Notes: generated from the sequence alone by a model not told the origin. Numbered from the stretch's first letter, positions 24,871 to 33,557 are shown. The stretch is DNA of 64,000 bases from JAFIEN01 sp051859505 (GCA_051859505.1 JBHYFN010000004.1:62001-126000); one strand, 5' to 3'. Numbers and translations are program-made.

Positions 24871-25770
24871 ATGATCGCGGCAGAGATCTTCCACCGCCTG
24901 AACGGCACCGCCCCCCTTCGGATCGAGAGCGAGGAGATGAAGGGCGGCACCTCCAATCTGGGGATCCTCCTGCACAAAGCGCAGTATCCGAGCGATGCCG
25001 CCCCGCGATTCAGCCGCATCGTGGAAAAGAAATCCGCGCTCAGGAAGGATCGCCGAACCGCCAGGATGTTGCTGGAGCGCCAGCGGCTGACCCGCGATAC
25101 GGCGGGACTGCCCCGGATCTATCGCCTTGCCCGGCAAGGCGAGGTCTTTTCGGTCTTCATGGAATATCTCGACAATGTCGACGATCCGGGGTTGCGGGAA
25201 CCGGCGGCGGCGGCGGCCATTGCGGCGGCGCTCTGGCGGATCAACGGCATCACTCTGCCCAAACTGGCGGTTCCCGACCCGGCCTCCCTGTTCGAGGGCC
25301 GGGTGCAACGGATGCGCGACTGGTTCGCGGTCGCCGCCCACAGCACCGACATGATCGACGGCCTTGATGCGGTGATCGCGCATGCGCGACAGGCCCTGCC
25401 CAAGGTGCCCGTCTACATCTGCCACCTCGACCTGGGCTTTGCCAACATGGCCCTGAACCCGCGCTCGGGCAGGGTCAGACTGGTCGATTTCGGCCTTCTG
25501 GGCCATGATTTTGCCGGGGCGGACTTCTCGAGTCTCTATCGGGTCAGGCTGCGAAGCGGGTTCGATCTGGATCCGGTGATCGCGGCCTATTGCGACCTCT
25601 CCGGCCTTCCACCGCGCGATGTCTGGCTGTCGCTGCTTTTCGCAGCCGCAAAACGTAGCGCCTTTGGCATGCGCCAGTCAGCCCGGATGCAGGACGACAA
25701 GCGGATGGTGCTGGAAAAGCGCATGCTTGCGCAACTCGTGACCGAGTATGGCGAGCGCTTCGCGGTGTAA
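24871..25770 (+). CDS. choline/ethanolamine kinase-like phosphotransferase
   Basis: A 299-residue protein of the APH/choline-kinase fold. The catalytic loop CHLDLGFANMAL (H-x-D-x-x-x-x-N) and the metal-binding DFGLLGHDFAGADFSSLY are at about residues 184-225; IVEKKSALRKDRRTARMLLERQRL supplies the lysine side of the N-lobe. It resembles LicA-like or thiamine-kinase-like enzymes; the substrate cannot be told from sequence. The preferred start is ATG 24871, next to an in-frame TTG at 24868, with AGGGTGG upstream. It is a single gene 37 bases after the Rid gene and ends at a strong hairpin. Confidence 0.82.
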   Translation: MIAAEIFHRLNGTAPLRIESEEMKGGTSNLGILLHKAQYPSDAAPRFSRIVEKKSALRKDRRTARMLLERQRLTRDTAGLPRIYRLARQGEVFSVFMEYLDNVDDPGLREPAAAAAIAAALWRINGITLPKLAVPDPASLFEGRVQRMRDWFAVAAHSTDMIDGLDAVIAHARQALPKVPVYICHLDLGFANMALNPRSGRVRLVDFGLLGHDFAGADFSSLYRVRLRSGFDLDPVIAAYCDLSGLPPRDVWLSLLFAAAKRSAFGMRQSARMQDDKRMVLEKRMLAQLVTEYGERFAV

Positions 25771-25892
25771 GCTCCGAGGACGCGCCCGTTTCGGACAGTC
25801 TGGCGCTGTTGCGTCCAAGGTCGTTGGCGCTTCCGCTATCGTTTCAAACCGGAAGACCGCAAAGCGCAATCGCCTGAGACAGAGAGGAAACG

Positions 25893-25924
25893 GCTCCTGA
25901 AACCCATCGCCGGGTTTCAGGAGC
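25893..25924. terminator. strong bidirectional terminator hairpin
   Basis: Perfect 13-bp arms GCTCCTGAAACCC and GGGTTTCAGGAGC around a 6-base loop lie between convergent genes (phosphotransferase on plus, aldehyde dehydrogenase on minus). The minus-side tail is GTTTCCTCTC and the plus-side tail TTCTCGTC, so it probably stops both transcripts. Confidence 0.75.
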
Positions 25925-25930
25925 TTCTCG

Positions 25931-27436
25931 TCAGCTGAGATCGTCGGGCAGAAGCGCCTCGGGCAGGTTCTGGTAGGCGACGGGCCGCAGCCAGCGGCGG
26001 ATCGCCATCGTGCCGACGGAGGTGGCGCCGAAATTGGTCGAGGCGGGATAGGGCCCGCCATGGACCATCGCGTCACAGACCTCGACCCCGGTGGGATAGC
26101 CGTTGGCAAGGATCCGGCCCGCCTTGCGCTCCAGCACCGGCATCAGGCTCTGGCCCAGCGCGTGATCGGCCGCGTCAAGGTGCAGCGTGGCGGTAAGCTG
26201 CCCCTGCAGACTGCGGGCAAGGGCCTGCATCTGCTCGGCATCGCGGACCCGCACGATCAGGCCGAGAGGGCCGAACACCTCTTCGGCCAGCACATGGTTC
26301 GCCAGCCAGTCATCGCCCGAGACCTCGAACAGATAGGGGGTCGCGTTGCGCATGTCGCAGACCGAGGTCAGCAGCTCCTGCACGCCGGTCGCCGCGGCCA
26401 CCCGGTCGCGGCCGTCGCGATAGGCCTGGGCGATGCCGTCCGTCAGCATGGTCTGGGCGCCCATCGGCTCGAGCGCGGCCTTGGCGGCGGCGGCGAAGCT
26501 GTCGGCATCCGGCCCGTCGATCACGACGGAAATGCCCGGGTTGGTGCAGAACTGCCCCGCCCCCATGGTCAGCGACCCGGCCCAGCCTTCGGCGATGGCC
26601 CCGCCCCGCGCGGCAAGGGCGGCGGGCAGGATGAACATCGGGTTGACGGAACCCAGCTCTCCGAAGAAGGGGATCGGGTCGGGGCGCGCGGTGCAAAGGT
26701 CGAACAGCGCCCGGCCCCCGGCCAGCGAGCCGGTAAAGCCCACCGCTCGGATCAGCGGATGCTTGACCAGCGCCTCGCCCACATCGCGCCGCCCGCCCTG
26801 GATCAGCGAAAAGACCCCCGGATGCAGCCCCCGCGCCGCGATCGCGGCGGCGATGGCTTGGGCCACGATCTCGGCCGTGCCGGGATGGGCGGAATGGCCC
26901 TTGACCACCACCGGGCATCCGGCGGCAAGGGCCGAGGCGGTGTCGCCCCCCGCGGTCGAGAAGGCCAGCGGAAAGTTCGACGCGCCGAAGACGGCGACCG
27001 GGCCGGTCGGGCGCTGGATCATCCTGATATCGGGCCGGGGCAGCGGCTTGCGGTCGGGCAGCGCCACATCATGGCGCCGGTCGAGGTAATCACCCTTGCG
27101 GATATGGTCCGCAAACAGGCGCAGCTGCCCGGTGGTCCGGCCGCGCTCGCCCTCCAGACGGGCGGTCGGCAGGCCGGATTCCGCCGTTCCGATCTCGGTG
27201 ATCTCGGCGCCGCGGGCCTCGATCTCGTCGGCGATGCGGTCAAGGAAGGCGGCGCGGTCATCGCGCGACAGCGCCGAGAAGGACCAGAACGCCTCTTCCG
27301 CCGCGGTCACGGCGGCATCCACATGCGCCGGAGTGCCGACGGAGAAGGCCCGCGCCTCGCCATGGGCGGGGGCAGAGTGGAAGGTCGCGTCCCCCGCGAC
27401 CCAGTTGCCTGCGATCAGATGGTGTCCGGTCAGCAT
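25931..27436 (-). CDS. aldehyde dehydrogenase, 2-ketoglutaric semialdehyde type
   Basis: A 501-residue NAD(P)-dependent aldehyde dehydrogenase: cofactor region FGASNFPLAFSTAGGDTASAL, general-base Glu260 in PFFGELGSVNP, and catalytic Cys297 in GAGQFCTNPG. The FFGELGSVNP and GQFCTNPG forms are those of alpha-ketoglutaric semialdehyde (2,5-dioxopentanoate) dehydrogenase, which finishes hydroxyproline, arabinose or glucarate breakdown. No other gene of those pathways is nearby, so the physiological pathway is open. AAGGAAC precedes the ATG at 27436; the frame remains open about 200 bases upstream, but family homology starts here (MLTGHHLIAGNWVAG). Confidence 0.9.
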   Translation of the reverse strand: MLTGHHLIAGNWVAGDATFHSAPAHGEARAFSVGTPAHVDAAVTAAEEAFWSFSALSRDDRAAFLDRIADEIEARGAEITEIGTAESGLPTARLEGERGRTTGQLRLFADHIRKGDYLDRRHDVALPDRKPLPRPDIRMIQRPTGPVAVFGASNFPLAFSTAGGDTASALAAGCPVVVKGHSAHPGTAEIVAQAIAAAIAARGLHPGVFSLIQGGRRDVGEALVKHPLIRAVGFTGSLAGGRALFDLCTARPDPIPFFGELGSVNPMFILPAALAARGGAIAEGWAGSLTMGAGQFCTNPGISVVIDGPDADSFAAAAKAALEPMGAQTMLTDGIAQAYRDGRDRVAAATGVQELLTSVCDMRNATPYLFEVSGDDWLANHVLAEEVFGPLGLIVRVRDAEQMQALARSLQGQLTATLHLDAADHALGQSLMPVLERKAGRILANGYPTGVEVCDAMVHGGPYPASTNFGATSVGTMAIRRWLRPVAYQNLPEALLPDDLS

Positions 27437-27888
27437 GTCTTGTTCCTTTCTGTCGGGTCCGTCGGGTCGGAACCGCGGCGGCGCTGCGCGCCTGTTCTGC
27501 ACGATCGCCTCGATGGCGTCCATCACATCCGGGATCGGCCTGTCGCGCGCCTTGAGCGCGGCAAGGGTGTCGGTCAGTCGCCCGACCCGGCGTGCCGCGT
27601 CCTGCCTCGGGGAGACCGGCCGATGTCAACAATGGCAGGGCCGCTCTGGCCAGACACGGTTCGGTCGAACTGGTCGCCCGCCGTTAACTCTTTCGCAACC
27701 TGAAGCCTTTAGTCTGGCGAGGGGTCGGAAAAGGAAAGGACCGGTCCCGAGGCTGCAGGGCCGGGGCATCGCCCGGGCGGCCTTCGAGTCACGACCCTAC
27801 CACCGTCATGCCACATTCGCGCCCGAATCCTTGGTAAACATTCTTCGCAGAGATGGCGTAACGCGCCTGATGACAGAGAGGAAAGAAG
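27437..27888. other. 452-base intergenic region
   Basis: No gene could be supported here. On the minus strand an open stretch without its own start codon runs into the aldehyde dehydrogenase frame (27437-27630). The plus side from about 27650 becomes A/T-richer (GTTAACTCTTTCGCAACC), as expected for promoters. No clear -35/-10 pair or operator was identified. Confidence 0.5.
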
Positions 27889-28110
27889 ATGATCTTCGTG
27901 CTGTTGGGAACTCTTCTGGGCTTTGCAGGCGCCGTCGCGGCTTATGCGTTCTACGATGCGTCCATCCTCATGGCTTTGGCGATCTGGGCCTTGTCGGGGC
28001 CGGCCTCCGTGATCGTCAGCGTGCTGGCCAGTTCCGATCTGCGGAGCGGCGGGGCCGCACCGTCCGATCACGCCGCCTCCAAGCCGCATCCGGCTGCGGA
28101 AACCGCCTGA
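27889..28110 (+). CDS. small two-helix membrane protein, unknown
   Basis: A 73-residue protein with two closely spaced hydrophobic helices (FVLLGTLLGFAGAVAAYAFY and ILMALAIWALSGPASVIVSVL) and a polar Ser/Ala/Pro-rich C terminus. GAGAGGAAAGAAG lies directly before the ATG, a very good ribosome binding site, which is the main support along with the coherent membrane pattern. The family was not recognised; a small stress-related or regulatory inner-membrane protein is possible. It is monocistronic upstream of two cold-shock genes. Confidence 0.65.
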   Translation: MIFVLLGTLLGFAGAVAAYAFYDASILMALAIWALSGPASVIVSVLASSDLRSGGAAPSDHAASKPHPAAETA

Positions 28111-28158
28111 CGGCCTCGTAACAAGCGGTCGATTGCGGCCGCCTCGCACCGTTTGCCC

Positions 28159-28187
28159 TTGCAATTTCCGCACCAAGTGCCCATGTG
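28159..28187 (+). promoter_or_regulatory. candidate promoter of cold-shock gene 1
   Basis: TTGCAA (28159-28164), a 17-base spacer and CATGTG (28182-28187) align base by base with the stronger promoter of the second csp gene, TTGATT-17-TATCGT, and are followed by the same start-region GCGAAnGTTA. The alignment with the paralogue is the main evidence; the -10 box is poor. Confidence 0.45.
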
Positions 28188-28311
28188 ACTCTCGCGAACG
28201 TTATTCTCTCTCGACCTACTGTTCTCCCTAACCGGCCGCAGTTCATCGAATTGACACTGACAGAGCCGGGCTGCCGCAATTCCGTGGGCAGCGAACAGAA
28301 GGAAACACGAG

Positions 28312-28518
28312 ATGGCCACTGGCACCGTGAAATGGTTCAACTCCACCAAAGGCTTCGGCTTCATTGCCCCCGATGGCGGCAGCAAGGACGTCTTCGTCCA
28401 TATCTCGGCCGTCGAGCGTTCGGGCCTGACCGGCCTGCGCGACGACCAGAAAGTCAGCTTTGACATCGAATCCGGCCGTGACGGCCGCGAGTCGGCGATC
28501 AATCTGCAACTGGCCTGA
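28312..28518 (+). CDS. cold-shock domain protein 1
   Basis: A 68-residue CspA-type single cold-shock domain. RNP1 is KGFGFI (residues 13-18) and RNP2 VFVHI (27-31); GTVKWFN opens the first strand. These proteins bind single-stranded RNA/DNA and melt mRNA structure. It is near-identical to the second copy about 200 bases downstream (N/T, F/Y, R/K, S/T changes). GAAGGAAACACGAG precedes the ATG, and the transcript probably has a leader of about 115 bases that is conserved in the second copy. A hairpin follows at 28533-28555. Confidence 0.95.
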   Translation: MATGTVKWFNSTKGFGFIAPDGGSKDVFVHISAVERSGLTGLRDDQKVSFDIESGRDGRESAINLQLA

Positions 28519-28532
28519 GGCCGGTTCGCGAC

Positions 28533-28555
28533 GGAGCGGCCTGACCGGCCGCTCC
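28533..28555 (+). terminator. hairpin downstream of cold-shock gene 1
   Basis: A perfect 9-bp stem GGAGCGGCC-TGACC-GGCCGCTCC starts 15 bases after the stop. A T-run (TTGATTTTTG) comes only 16 bases later, so it is a possible terminator or 3'-end protector that separates the two csp units. Confidence 0.6.
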
Positions 28556-28570
28556 GGACATAACTGCGAC

Positions 28571-28599
28571 TTGATTTTTGCGTCGTGAGCGTCTATCGT
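28571..28599 (+). promoter_or_regulatory. promoter of cold-shock gene 2
   Basis: TTGATT (28571-28576) and TATCGT (28594-28599) have an ideal 17-base spacer. The predicted start near 28606 gives a leader of about 108 bases, comparable with the long leaders of csp mRNAs. Confidence 0.6.
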
Positions 28600-28714
28600 C
28601 TCCGCGCGAAGTTACATCCATCGACCACTGTCTCCTCACGGCCTCAGTCCATCGATCTTCAGTGACCGAGCCGACCCGCTGCATGGTGCGAGCGGAAACA
28701 GACGGAGATGCACG

Positions 28715-28921
28715 ATGGCCACTGGCACCGTGAAATGGTTCAACACCACCAAGGGTTACGGCTTCATCGCCCCCGATGGCGGCAGCAAGGATGTGTTCGT
28801 TCACATCTCGGCGGTCGAACGGTCGGGCCTGACCGGGCTCAAGGACAACCAGAAAGTGACCTTCGATATCGAAGCCGGCCGTGACGGCCGCGAATCGGCG
28901 ATCAATCTTCAGCTCGCCTGA
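28715..28921 (+). CDS. cold-shock domain protein 2
   Basis: The 68-residue tandem copy of the preceding gene with RNP1 KGYGFI and RNP2 VFVHI; the sequences differ at about eight positions, mainly conservative. The coding starts are identical for the first 30 bases, and the promoter and leader are also recognisably duplicated, so this was a whole-unit duplication. The two copies may respond to different cues. CAGACGGAGATGCACG precedes the ATG. Confidence 0.95.
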   Translation: MATGTVKWFNTTKGYGFIAPDGGSKDVFVHISAVERSGLTGLKDNQKVTFDIEAGRDGRESAINLQLA

Positions 28922-28967
28922 CGAACGCAGACTGGTAGAACACGCTGGGGCGGGTATGGTGGGATCC

Positions 28968-29579
28968 ATGTCCGCCCTTCGCATTTCTGCAGCGCTCGTT
29001 CTTTCCCTCATCGGGGCGGCCTGCACGCCCGTTCCCACCTCGACCGGCCTTATCGGCGGGGCCGAGGCGGCCCTCGCCGGCACCACCCGCCCGGCCCCGC
29101 GCCCGCCCGATCCCGCCGAACGCGCCCTTGCCACCGCGATCCTGAGCGATCTTCAGCTGCGATCCTTCGCCCAGAACCGCGAGTTCTGCGGCTTCATCCT
29201 GACGGATGGCGCGGGGGGTCTCTTTCCCTCGCCGATCAATGCCGGTTCCGAGGCGACCTGCCCCCTGCCGCGCGTTCCCCACGGCGTGTCGCTGGTGGCC
29301 TCGTTTCACACCCATGGCACCTACAGCCCCTTCTACCAGTCGGAATATCCGACGGTTCAGGACATGCTGATCGACGCGGCAACCGGAACCAACGGCTATA
29401 TCTCGACCCCGGGCGGACGGCTCTGGTATGTCGACAGCCGCGCGATGGTCGTGACCCAGCTCTGCGGACGCGGCTGCCTGCCGCAGGATCCCTATTACGA
29501 CCCCGCGGATGACGGCGATCTCCGCCGTTCCTACACGCTCGAAGAGCTGATCGAGCGCGAGCGCCGCGGCGGGCGCTGA
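28968..29579 (+). CDS. exported DUF4329-like (JAB-fold-like) protein
   Basis: A 203-residue protein with an N-terminal export signal (ALRISAALVLSLIGAACTP) that may be a lipoprotein signal, although Gly at -3 of the Cys is unusual. The main domain has NREFCGFILTD, a metal-binding-like SFHTHGTYSPFY and a SEYPTVQDM segment, which together suit the DUF4329/JAB deubiquitinase-like fold. Related domains occur in toxins and in cell-wall or peptide hydrolases; no activity can be assigned. Start 28968 is preferred to an in-frame ATG at 28956 because GTGGGA precedes it. Confidence 0.72.
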   Translation: MSALRISAALVLSLIGAACTPVPTSTGLIGGAEAALAGTTRPAPRPPDPAERALATAILSDLQLRSFAQNREFCGFILTDGAGGLFPSPINAGSEATCPLPRVPHGVSLVASFHTHGTYSPFYQSEYPTVQDMLIDAATGTNGYISTPGGRLWYVDSRAMVVTQLCGRGCLPQDPYYDPADDGDLRRSYTLEELIERERRGGR

Positions 29580-29581
29580 GC

Positions 29582-30235
29582 CTAGTCCAGCGACAGGAGC
29601 CAGTCGCGCAGATCCGGCCCCATCGCCGCGACGATCAGGGCGACGCCCGCGGCATTGGGGTGGATGCCGTCGCCTTGCATCAGCGTCGCGCGGGCGGTGT
29701 CGACATCCCGCCCCTCGGTCAGGCCTGCGAAGAAATCGGGATAGAGTGTCGCGCCGAATGCCTCGGCCAGGTCAGGATAGATCGCATCGAAGGCCGCCTT
29801 GTACTCGGCCCCGTAGTTCATCGAAGCCTCCATCCCGACAAGGAAAACCGGCACTTCGCGGGAGGCGGCGGCTTCGAGGATGCCCTGCAGGTTGGCGCGG
29901 GCATTGGCCGGGTCGATCCCGCGCAGGAAATCGTTGCCGCCAAGGGTGACGATCATCGCATCCACATCCGGCGTCAGGGTCCAGTCCACCCGCGCCAGCC
30001 CGCCCGCCGTGGTATCGCCCGAGACACCCGCGTTGATCAGCACCAGATCGACCCCTTCCCCGGTCAGCCAATCCTGCATCTGCGCGACGAACCCCTCCTG
30101 CGGCAGCAGGCCATAGCCCTGGGTCAGGCTGTCGCCAAGGGCCGCCACGGTCAGCGGCTCGGCCCAGGCGGGGGCCGCAAAAAGCAAACCGATGGCCGCG
30201 AGGTTGCGTATCCCTTTGCAAGCGCCATATGCCAA
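29582..30235 (-). CDS. tesA: arylesterase/thioesterase TesA-like, SGNH family
   Basis: About 217 residues, an exported SGNH/GDSL hydrolase: signal LAAIGLLFAAPAWA, block I ALGDSLTQGYG (catalytic Ser), block II SGDTTAGGLA, block III TLGGNDFLRG, and block V DGIHPNAAG (catalytic Asp and His). E. coli TesA (lysophospholipase L1/thioesterase I/protease I) is the best match. The gene is divergent from ybbA-ybbP-like genes, exactly as in E. coli. The start is uncertain: no ATG exists in frame close to the signal peptide, so a TTG at 30235 is taken; an ATG nearby is in another frame. Confidence 0.85.
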   Translation of the reverse strand: MAYGACKGIRNLAAIGLLFAAPAWAEPLTVAALGDSLTQGYGLLPQEGFVAQMQDWLTGEGVDLVLINAGVSGDTTAGGLARVDWTLTPDVDAMIVTLGGNDFLRGIDPANARANLQGILEAAASREVPVFLVGMEASMNYGAEYKAAFDAIYPDLAEAFGATLYPDFFAGLTEGRDVDTARATLMQGDGIHPNAAGVALIVAAMGPDLRDWLLSLD

Positions 30236-30263
30236 CCGAGTGCCCCAGCCGAAAGTCCCTTCA

Positions 30264-30968
30264 ATGACCGAACCGGTCCTATCGCTCCAGAATGCCAGCC
30301 TGTCCCTGATGGGCAATGCGGGCATGATCGACATTCTCGACAAGGTGACACTCGAGGTGGCCGAGGGCGAAACCCTTGCGCTTGTGGGGCCGAGCGGGTC
30401 TGGCAAATCGTCACTCCTCATGCTGATGGGCGGGCTGGAACAGGCGTCATCGGGGCGGGTCATGGCATTGGGCCGGGATCTGACGTCGATGGACGAGGAT
30501 CAGCTGGCCCGGTTTCGTCGGGATAATATGGGGGTGGTCTTTCAGTCCTTCCACCTCATTCCGACGATGACCGCTCTTGAAAACGTCGCGACCCCGCTGG
30601 AACTGGCCGGGGTGCGCGATGCCTTTGCCCGCGCCCAGGCCGAGCTTGAGGCCGTCGGCCTTGGCAGCCGGGCCGAGCATTATCCAAGCCAGATGTCGGG
30701 CGGCGAACAGCAAAGGGTTGCGCTTGCCCGCGCGGCGGCGCCGCGGCCGCGGCTTTTGCTGGCGGATGAACCGACCGGAAATCTGGACGAGGCCAACGGT
30801 CAGGCGATCATGCAGATCCTCTTCGACCTGCGCGACCGTCATGGCGCGACGCTTGTGATGGTGACGCATGCGCCCGAACTCGCCGCGCGCTGCAACCGCG
30901 TGATCCGCCTGCGCGACGGCCGCATCGACGAATCCGCGCAGCCCCCCAGCGCAAGGGCCGCGGAATGA
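30264..30968 (+). CDS. ybbA: ABC transporter ATP-binding protein, YbbA/LolD-like
   Basis: A 234-residue ABC ATPase of the MacB/LolD class: Walker A VGPSGSGKSS near residue 43, Q-loop VFQSFHLIPTMT, signature MSGGEQQRVALARA, Walker B LLLADEPTGNLDE, H-loop MVTHAPEL. LolD-class proteins drive a mechanotransmission permease, not substrate import. It overlaps the large permease by four bases (ATGA) and is divergent from the tesA-like gene, with only 28 bases between. Confidence 0.92.
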   Translation: MTEPVLSLQNASLSLMGNAGMIDILDKVTLEVAEGETLALVGPSGSGKSSLLMLMGGLEQASSGRVMALGRDLTSMDEDQLARFRRDNMGVVFQSFHLIPTMTALENVATPLELAGVRDAFARAQAELEAVGLGSRAEHYPSQMSGGEQQRVALARAAAPRPRLLLADEPTGNLDEANGQAIMQILFDLRDRHGATLVMVTHAPELAARCNRVIRLRDGRIDESAQPPSARAAE

Positions 30969-33493
30969 GCCTCGCCATCGCCGGCCGCTTTGCCGCGCGC
31001 GAATTGCGCGGCGGCCTTCGCGGGTTTCGCATCTTCCTTGCCTGTCTGGCGCTTGGCGTGGCCGCCATCGCGGCGGTCGGGCTGGTCAGGGCCTCGATCC
31101 AGGCCGGGCTTGAACGCGAGGGGGCGACCCTTCTGGGCGGCGATGCCCAGGCCGAATTCACCTATCGTTTCGCCCGCGAGGACGAGCTTTCCTGGATGGA
31201 AGGCATCGCCGAGACGGTCTCGGAGGTTGTGGATTTCCGCTCCATGGTCGTGGTGGGCGAAGGCGAGGCGGCCGAGCGCGGCCTGACACAGGTGCGCGCC
31301 GTCGATCAGGCCTATCCGCTGATCGGCGAGGTGCTGCTGGATCCGCCGATTCCGATCTCTCAGGCGCTTGCGGGGAACGATGACCTGCCCGGCGCGGTAA
31401 TCGAGAGCCTTCTGGCCGACCGTCTGGGCCTTGTGCCGGGCGACAGCTTCCGGATGGGCGAACAGGATTTCGTGCTGTCGGCCATCCTGCTGCGCTATCC
31501 CGACAATGCCGCGGGCGGCTTTGGTTTCGGCCCCCGCACCATCGTCCTGACCGAGGATCTGGCCGCTTCGGGGCTGATCGCCGAGGGCACGCTGTTTTCC
31601 ACGCTCTACCGGATGCTTCTGCCGGCCGATGCCAATCTCGAGGCGCTGCAGGAAGAGGCCCGCGCGCTTTGGCGCGATACCGGGTTGCGCTGGCGCGACC
31701 GGCGCAACGGGGCCGGCGGGACCGAGAGGATCATCGGCAATCTGGGCTCGTTCCTCGTGCTGATCGGCCTGTCCGGCCTTGCGGTGGGCGGGATCGGCGT
31801 CTCGGCGGCGGTGCGGGCCTATCTGGCCGGCAAATCGGGGGTGATCGCCACTCTGCGCACGCTGGGTGCGACGCGGCGGACGATCTTTCTGACCTATTTC
31901 CTGCAGATCGGCGCGCTCACCATCCTTGGCATCTGCCTTGGTCTGGTGATCGGGACGGCGCTGCCCCTTGCCTTTGCGCCCCTGATCGAGGCGCGCCTGC
32001 CGCTGCCTGCGGCTTTCGGGATCTATCCCATGCCGCTGATCGAGGCGGCGCTTTACGGCATTCTTGCCGCGCTGATCTTTACCCTCTGGCCGCTGGCGCG
32101 GACCGAGGATATCCGCGCCGCCTCTTTGTTTCGCGATGCCTTTGCGGGGGGGCGGCTCTTGCCGCGCTGGCCCTGGGTCGGGGTGACGCTGGCGCTGGTG
32201 GCGCTTCTGATCGGGGCGGCCGTTCTGTTTTCCGGCGCGGTCGCGCTGACGCTGGGAACGGCAGGCGGGATCGCCGGGGCGCTGGCCCTGCTGGCCCTGT
32301 CGGCGGCCCTGGCGCGCTGGATCGCCGGGCGCGCGCGGCGGGGCGCAAGGGGGCGGCCCGCCCTGCGGCTTGCGCTGGGCTCCATCGGCGCGCGGGGGGG
32401 CGAGACGACGTCGGTGGTCCTCTCGCTCGGGCTGGGGCTGGCGGTGCTATCGTCCATCGGGCAGATCGACGGCAACCTGCGCCGCGTGATCTCGGGCGAT
32501 CTGCCGGAGATCGCGCCCAGTTACTTCTTCGTCGATATCCAGCCGGATCAACTCTCGGCCTTTACCGAGGGTCTGGCCGACGATCCGCAGGTGAGTGACG
32601 TCCAGACCGCGCCGATGCTGCGCGGCATCATCACCCGGATCAACGATCAGTCGGCCGAGGAATTCGCCAAGGGGCATTGGGTCGTGCGGGGCGACCGCGG
32701 CATCACCTATTCGCACGAGCCGCCCGAGGGCACCCGGATCACCGCCGGCGAATGGTGGCCCGCCGATTACGACGGCCCCCCGCTGGTCAGTTTCTCGGCC
32801 TCGGAAGCCGAGGAGATCGGGCTCGAGGTCGGGCACCGGATCACTGTCAACATCCTCGGGCGCGATATCGAGGCAACCGTCACCAGCCTGCGCGAGGTGA
32901 ATTTCCAGACCGGCGGGATGGGTTTCGTCATGTCGATGAACCCTTCGGCGCTGGCCGGGGCGCCGCATAGCCATATCGCCACCGTCTATGCCGAAGAGGC
33001 GGCCGAGGCGCGCCTCCTGCGCGAACTGGCCGGCGCCTTTCCCAATATCACCGCGATCCGGATCCGCGATGTGGTGGATCAGGTCGCGACCGTCATCAGC
33101 GGCGTTTCGGCCGCCACCCGCTATGGCGCGGCGGCGACGCTTCTGACCGGCTTTCTGGTGCTGATCGGCGCGGCCGCTGCGGGCGAGAGGGCGCGGACCT
33201 ATGAATCCGCCGTGCTCAAGACCCTGGGCGCGACGCGGGCGATGATCCTGTCCTCCTTCGCGCTGCGGTCGGCCCTTCTGGGTGCGGCGGCGGGGCTGGT
33301 GGCGCTGGCCGCCGGGGTTCTGGGCGGCTGGGCGGTGTCGGTCTTCGTGATGCAGGCGGATTTCGAGGTGAACTGGCCCTCGGCGGCCGGCGTGGTGCTG
33401 GGCGGGGTCGTCACGACGACCGCGGCCGGGCTGGCCTTCGCCCTGCGGCCACTGGCGGCCAAGCCCGCGCAGGTGCTGCGGGCGCGGGAATAG
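30965..33493 (+). CDS. ybbP: FtsX/MacB-type large permease, YbbP-like
   Basis: An 842-residue inner-membrane protein: an N-terminal helix (FRIFLACLALGVAAIAAVGLV), an external domain of about 220 residues, a FtsX core with helices around residues 255-285 and 305-425 (VIATLRTLGATRRTIFLTYFLQIG loop, core TLRTLGATRRTIFLTYFL), a second external domain of about 200 residues, and three C-terminal helices with a second FtsX core (ESAVLKTLGATRAMILSSFAL). The duplicated arrangement is that of YbbP. With YbbA it should move or extract envelope lipids or proteins; the true substrate is not known. Confidence 0.92.
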   Translation: MSLAIAGRFAARELRGGLRGFRIFLACLALGVAAIAAVGLVRASIQAGLEREGATLLGGDAQAEFTYRFAREDELSWMEGIAETVSEVVDFRSMVVVGEGEAAERGLTQVRAVDQAYPLIGEVLLDPPIPISQALAGNDDLPGAVIESLLADRLGLVPGDSFRMGEQDFVLSAILLRYPDNAAGGFGFGPRTIVLTEDLAASGLIAEGTLFSTLYRMLLPADANLEALQEEARALWRDTGLRWRDRRNGAGGTERIIGNLGSFLVLIGLSGLAVGGIGVSAAVRAYLAGKSGVIATLRTLGATRRTIFLTYFLQIGALTILGICLGLVIGTALPLAFAPLIEARLPLPAAFGIYPMPLIEAALYGILAALIFTLWPLARTEDIRAASLFRDAFAGGRLLPRWPWVGVTLALVALLIGAAVLFSGAVALTLGTAGGIAGALALLALSAALARWIAGRARRGARGRPALRLALGSIGARGGETTSVVLSLGLGLAVLSSIGQIDGNLRRVISGDLPEIAPSYFFVDIQPDQLSAFTEGLADDPQVSDVQTAPMLRGIITRINDQSAEEFAKGHWVVRGDRGITYSHEPPEGTRITAGEWWPADYDGPPLVSFSASEAEEIGLEVGHRITVNILGRDIEATVTSLREVNFQTGGMGFVMSMNPSALAGAPHSHIATVYAEEAAEARLLRELAGAFPNITAIRIRDVVDQVATVISGVSAATRYGAAATLLTGFLVLIGAAAAGERARTYESAVLKTLGATRAMILSSFALRSALLGAAAGLVALAAGVLGGWAVSVFVMQADFEVNWPSAAGVVLGGVVTTTAAGLAFALRPLAAKPAQVLRARE

Positions 33494-33540
33494 GGCGCGG
33501 GAACAGATCAAGGGGAGCGGGCGACCGCGGGAAGAGCAAC

Positions 33541-33557
33541 TTTAGAATCGTTCCAAT
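33541..33557. promoter_or_regulatory. ICE-box-like (Irr) site before the Nfu gene
   Basis: TTTAGAATCGTTCCAAT resembles the alphaproteobacterial iron-control element TTTAGAA-nnn-TTCTAAA: the left half is perfect and the right half matches at five of seven positions. It ends two bases before the -35 box of the Nfu promoter. Irr control of an Fe-S gene would make sense but is only inferred. Confidence 0.4.

Noticed and set aside
27437..27632. N-terminal extension of the aldehyde dehydrogenase or a separate gene
   Set aside because: The frame is open, but there is no start codon before 27529, and the family N terminus and ribosome site fit 27436.
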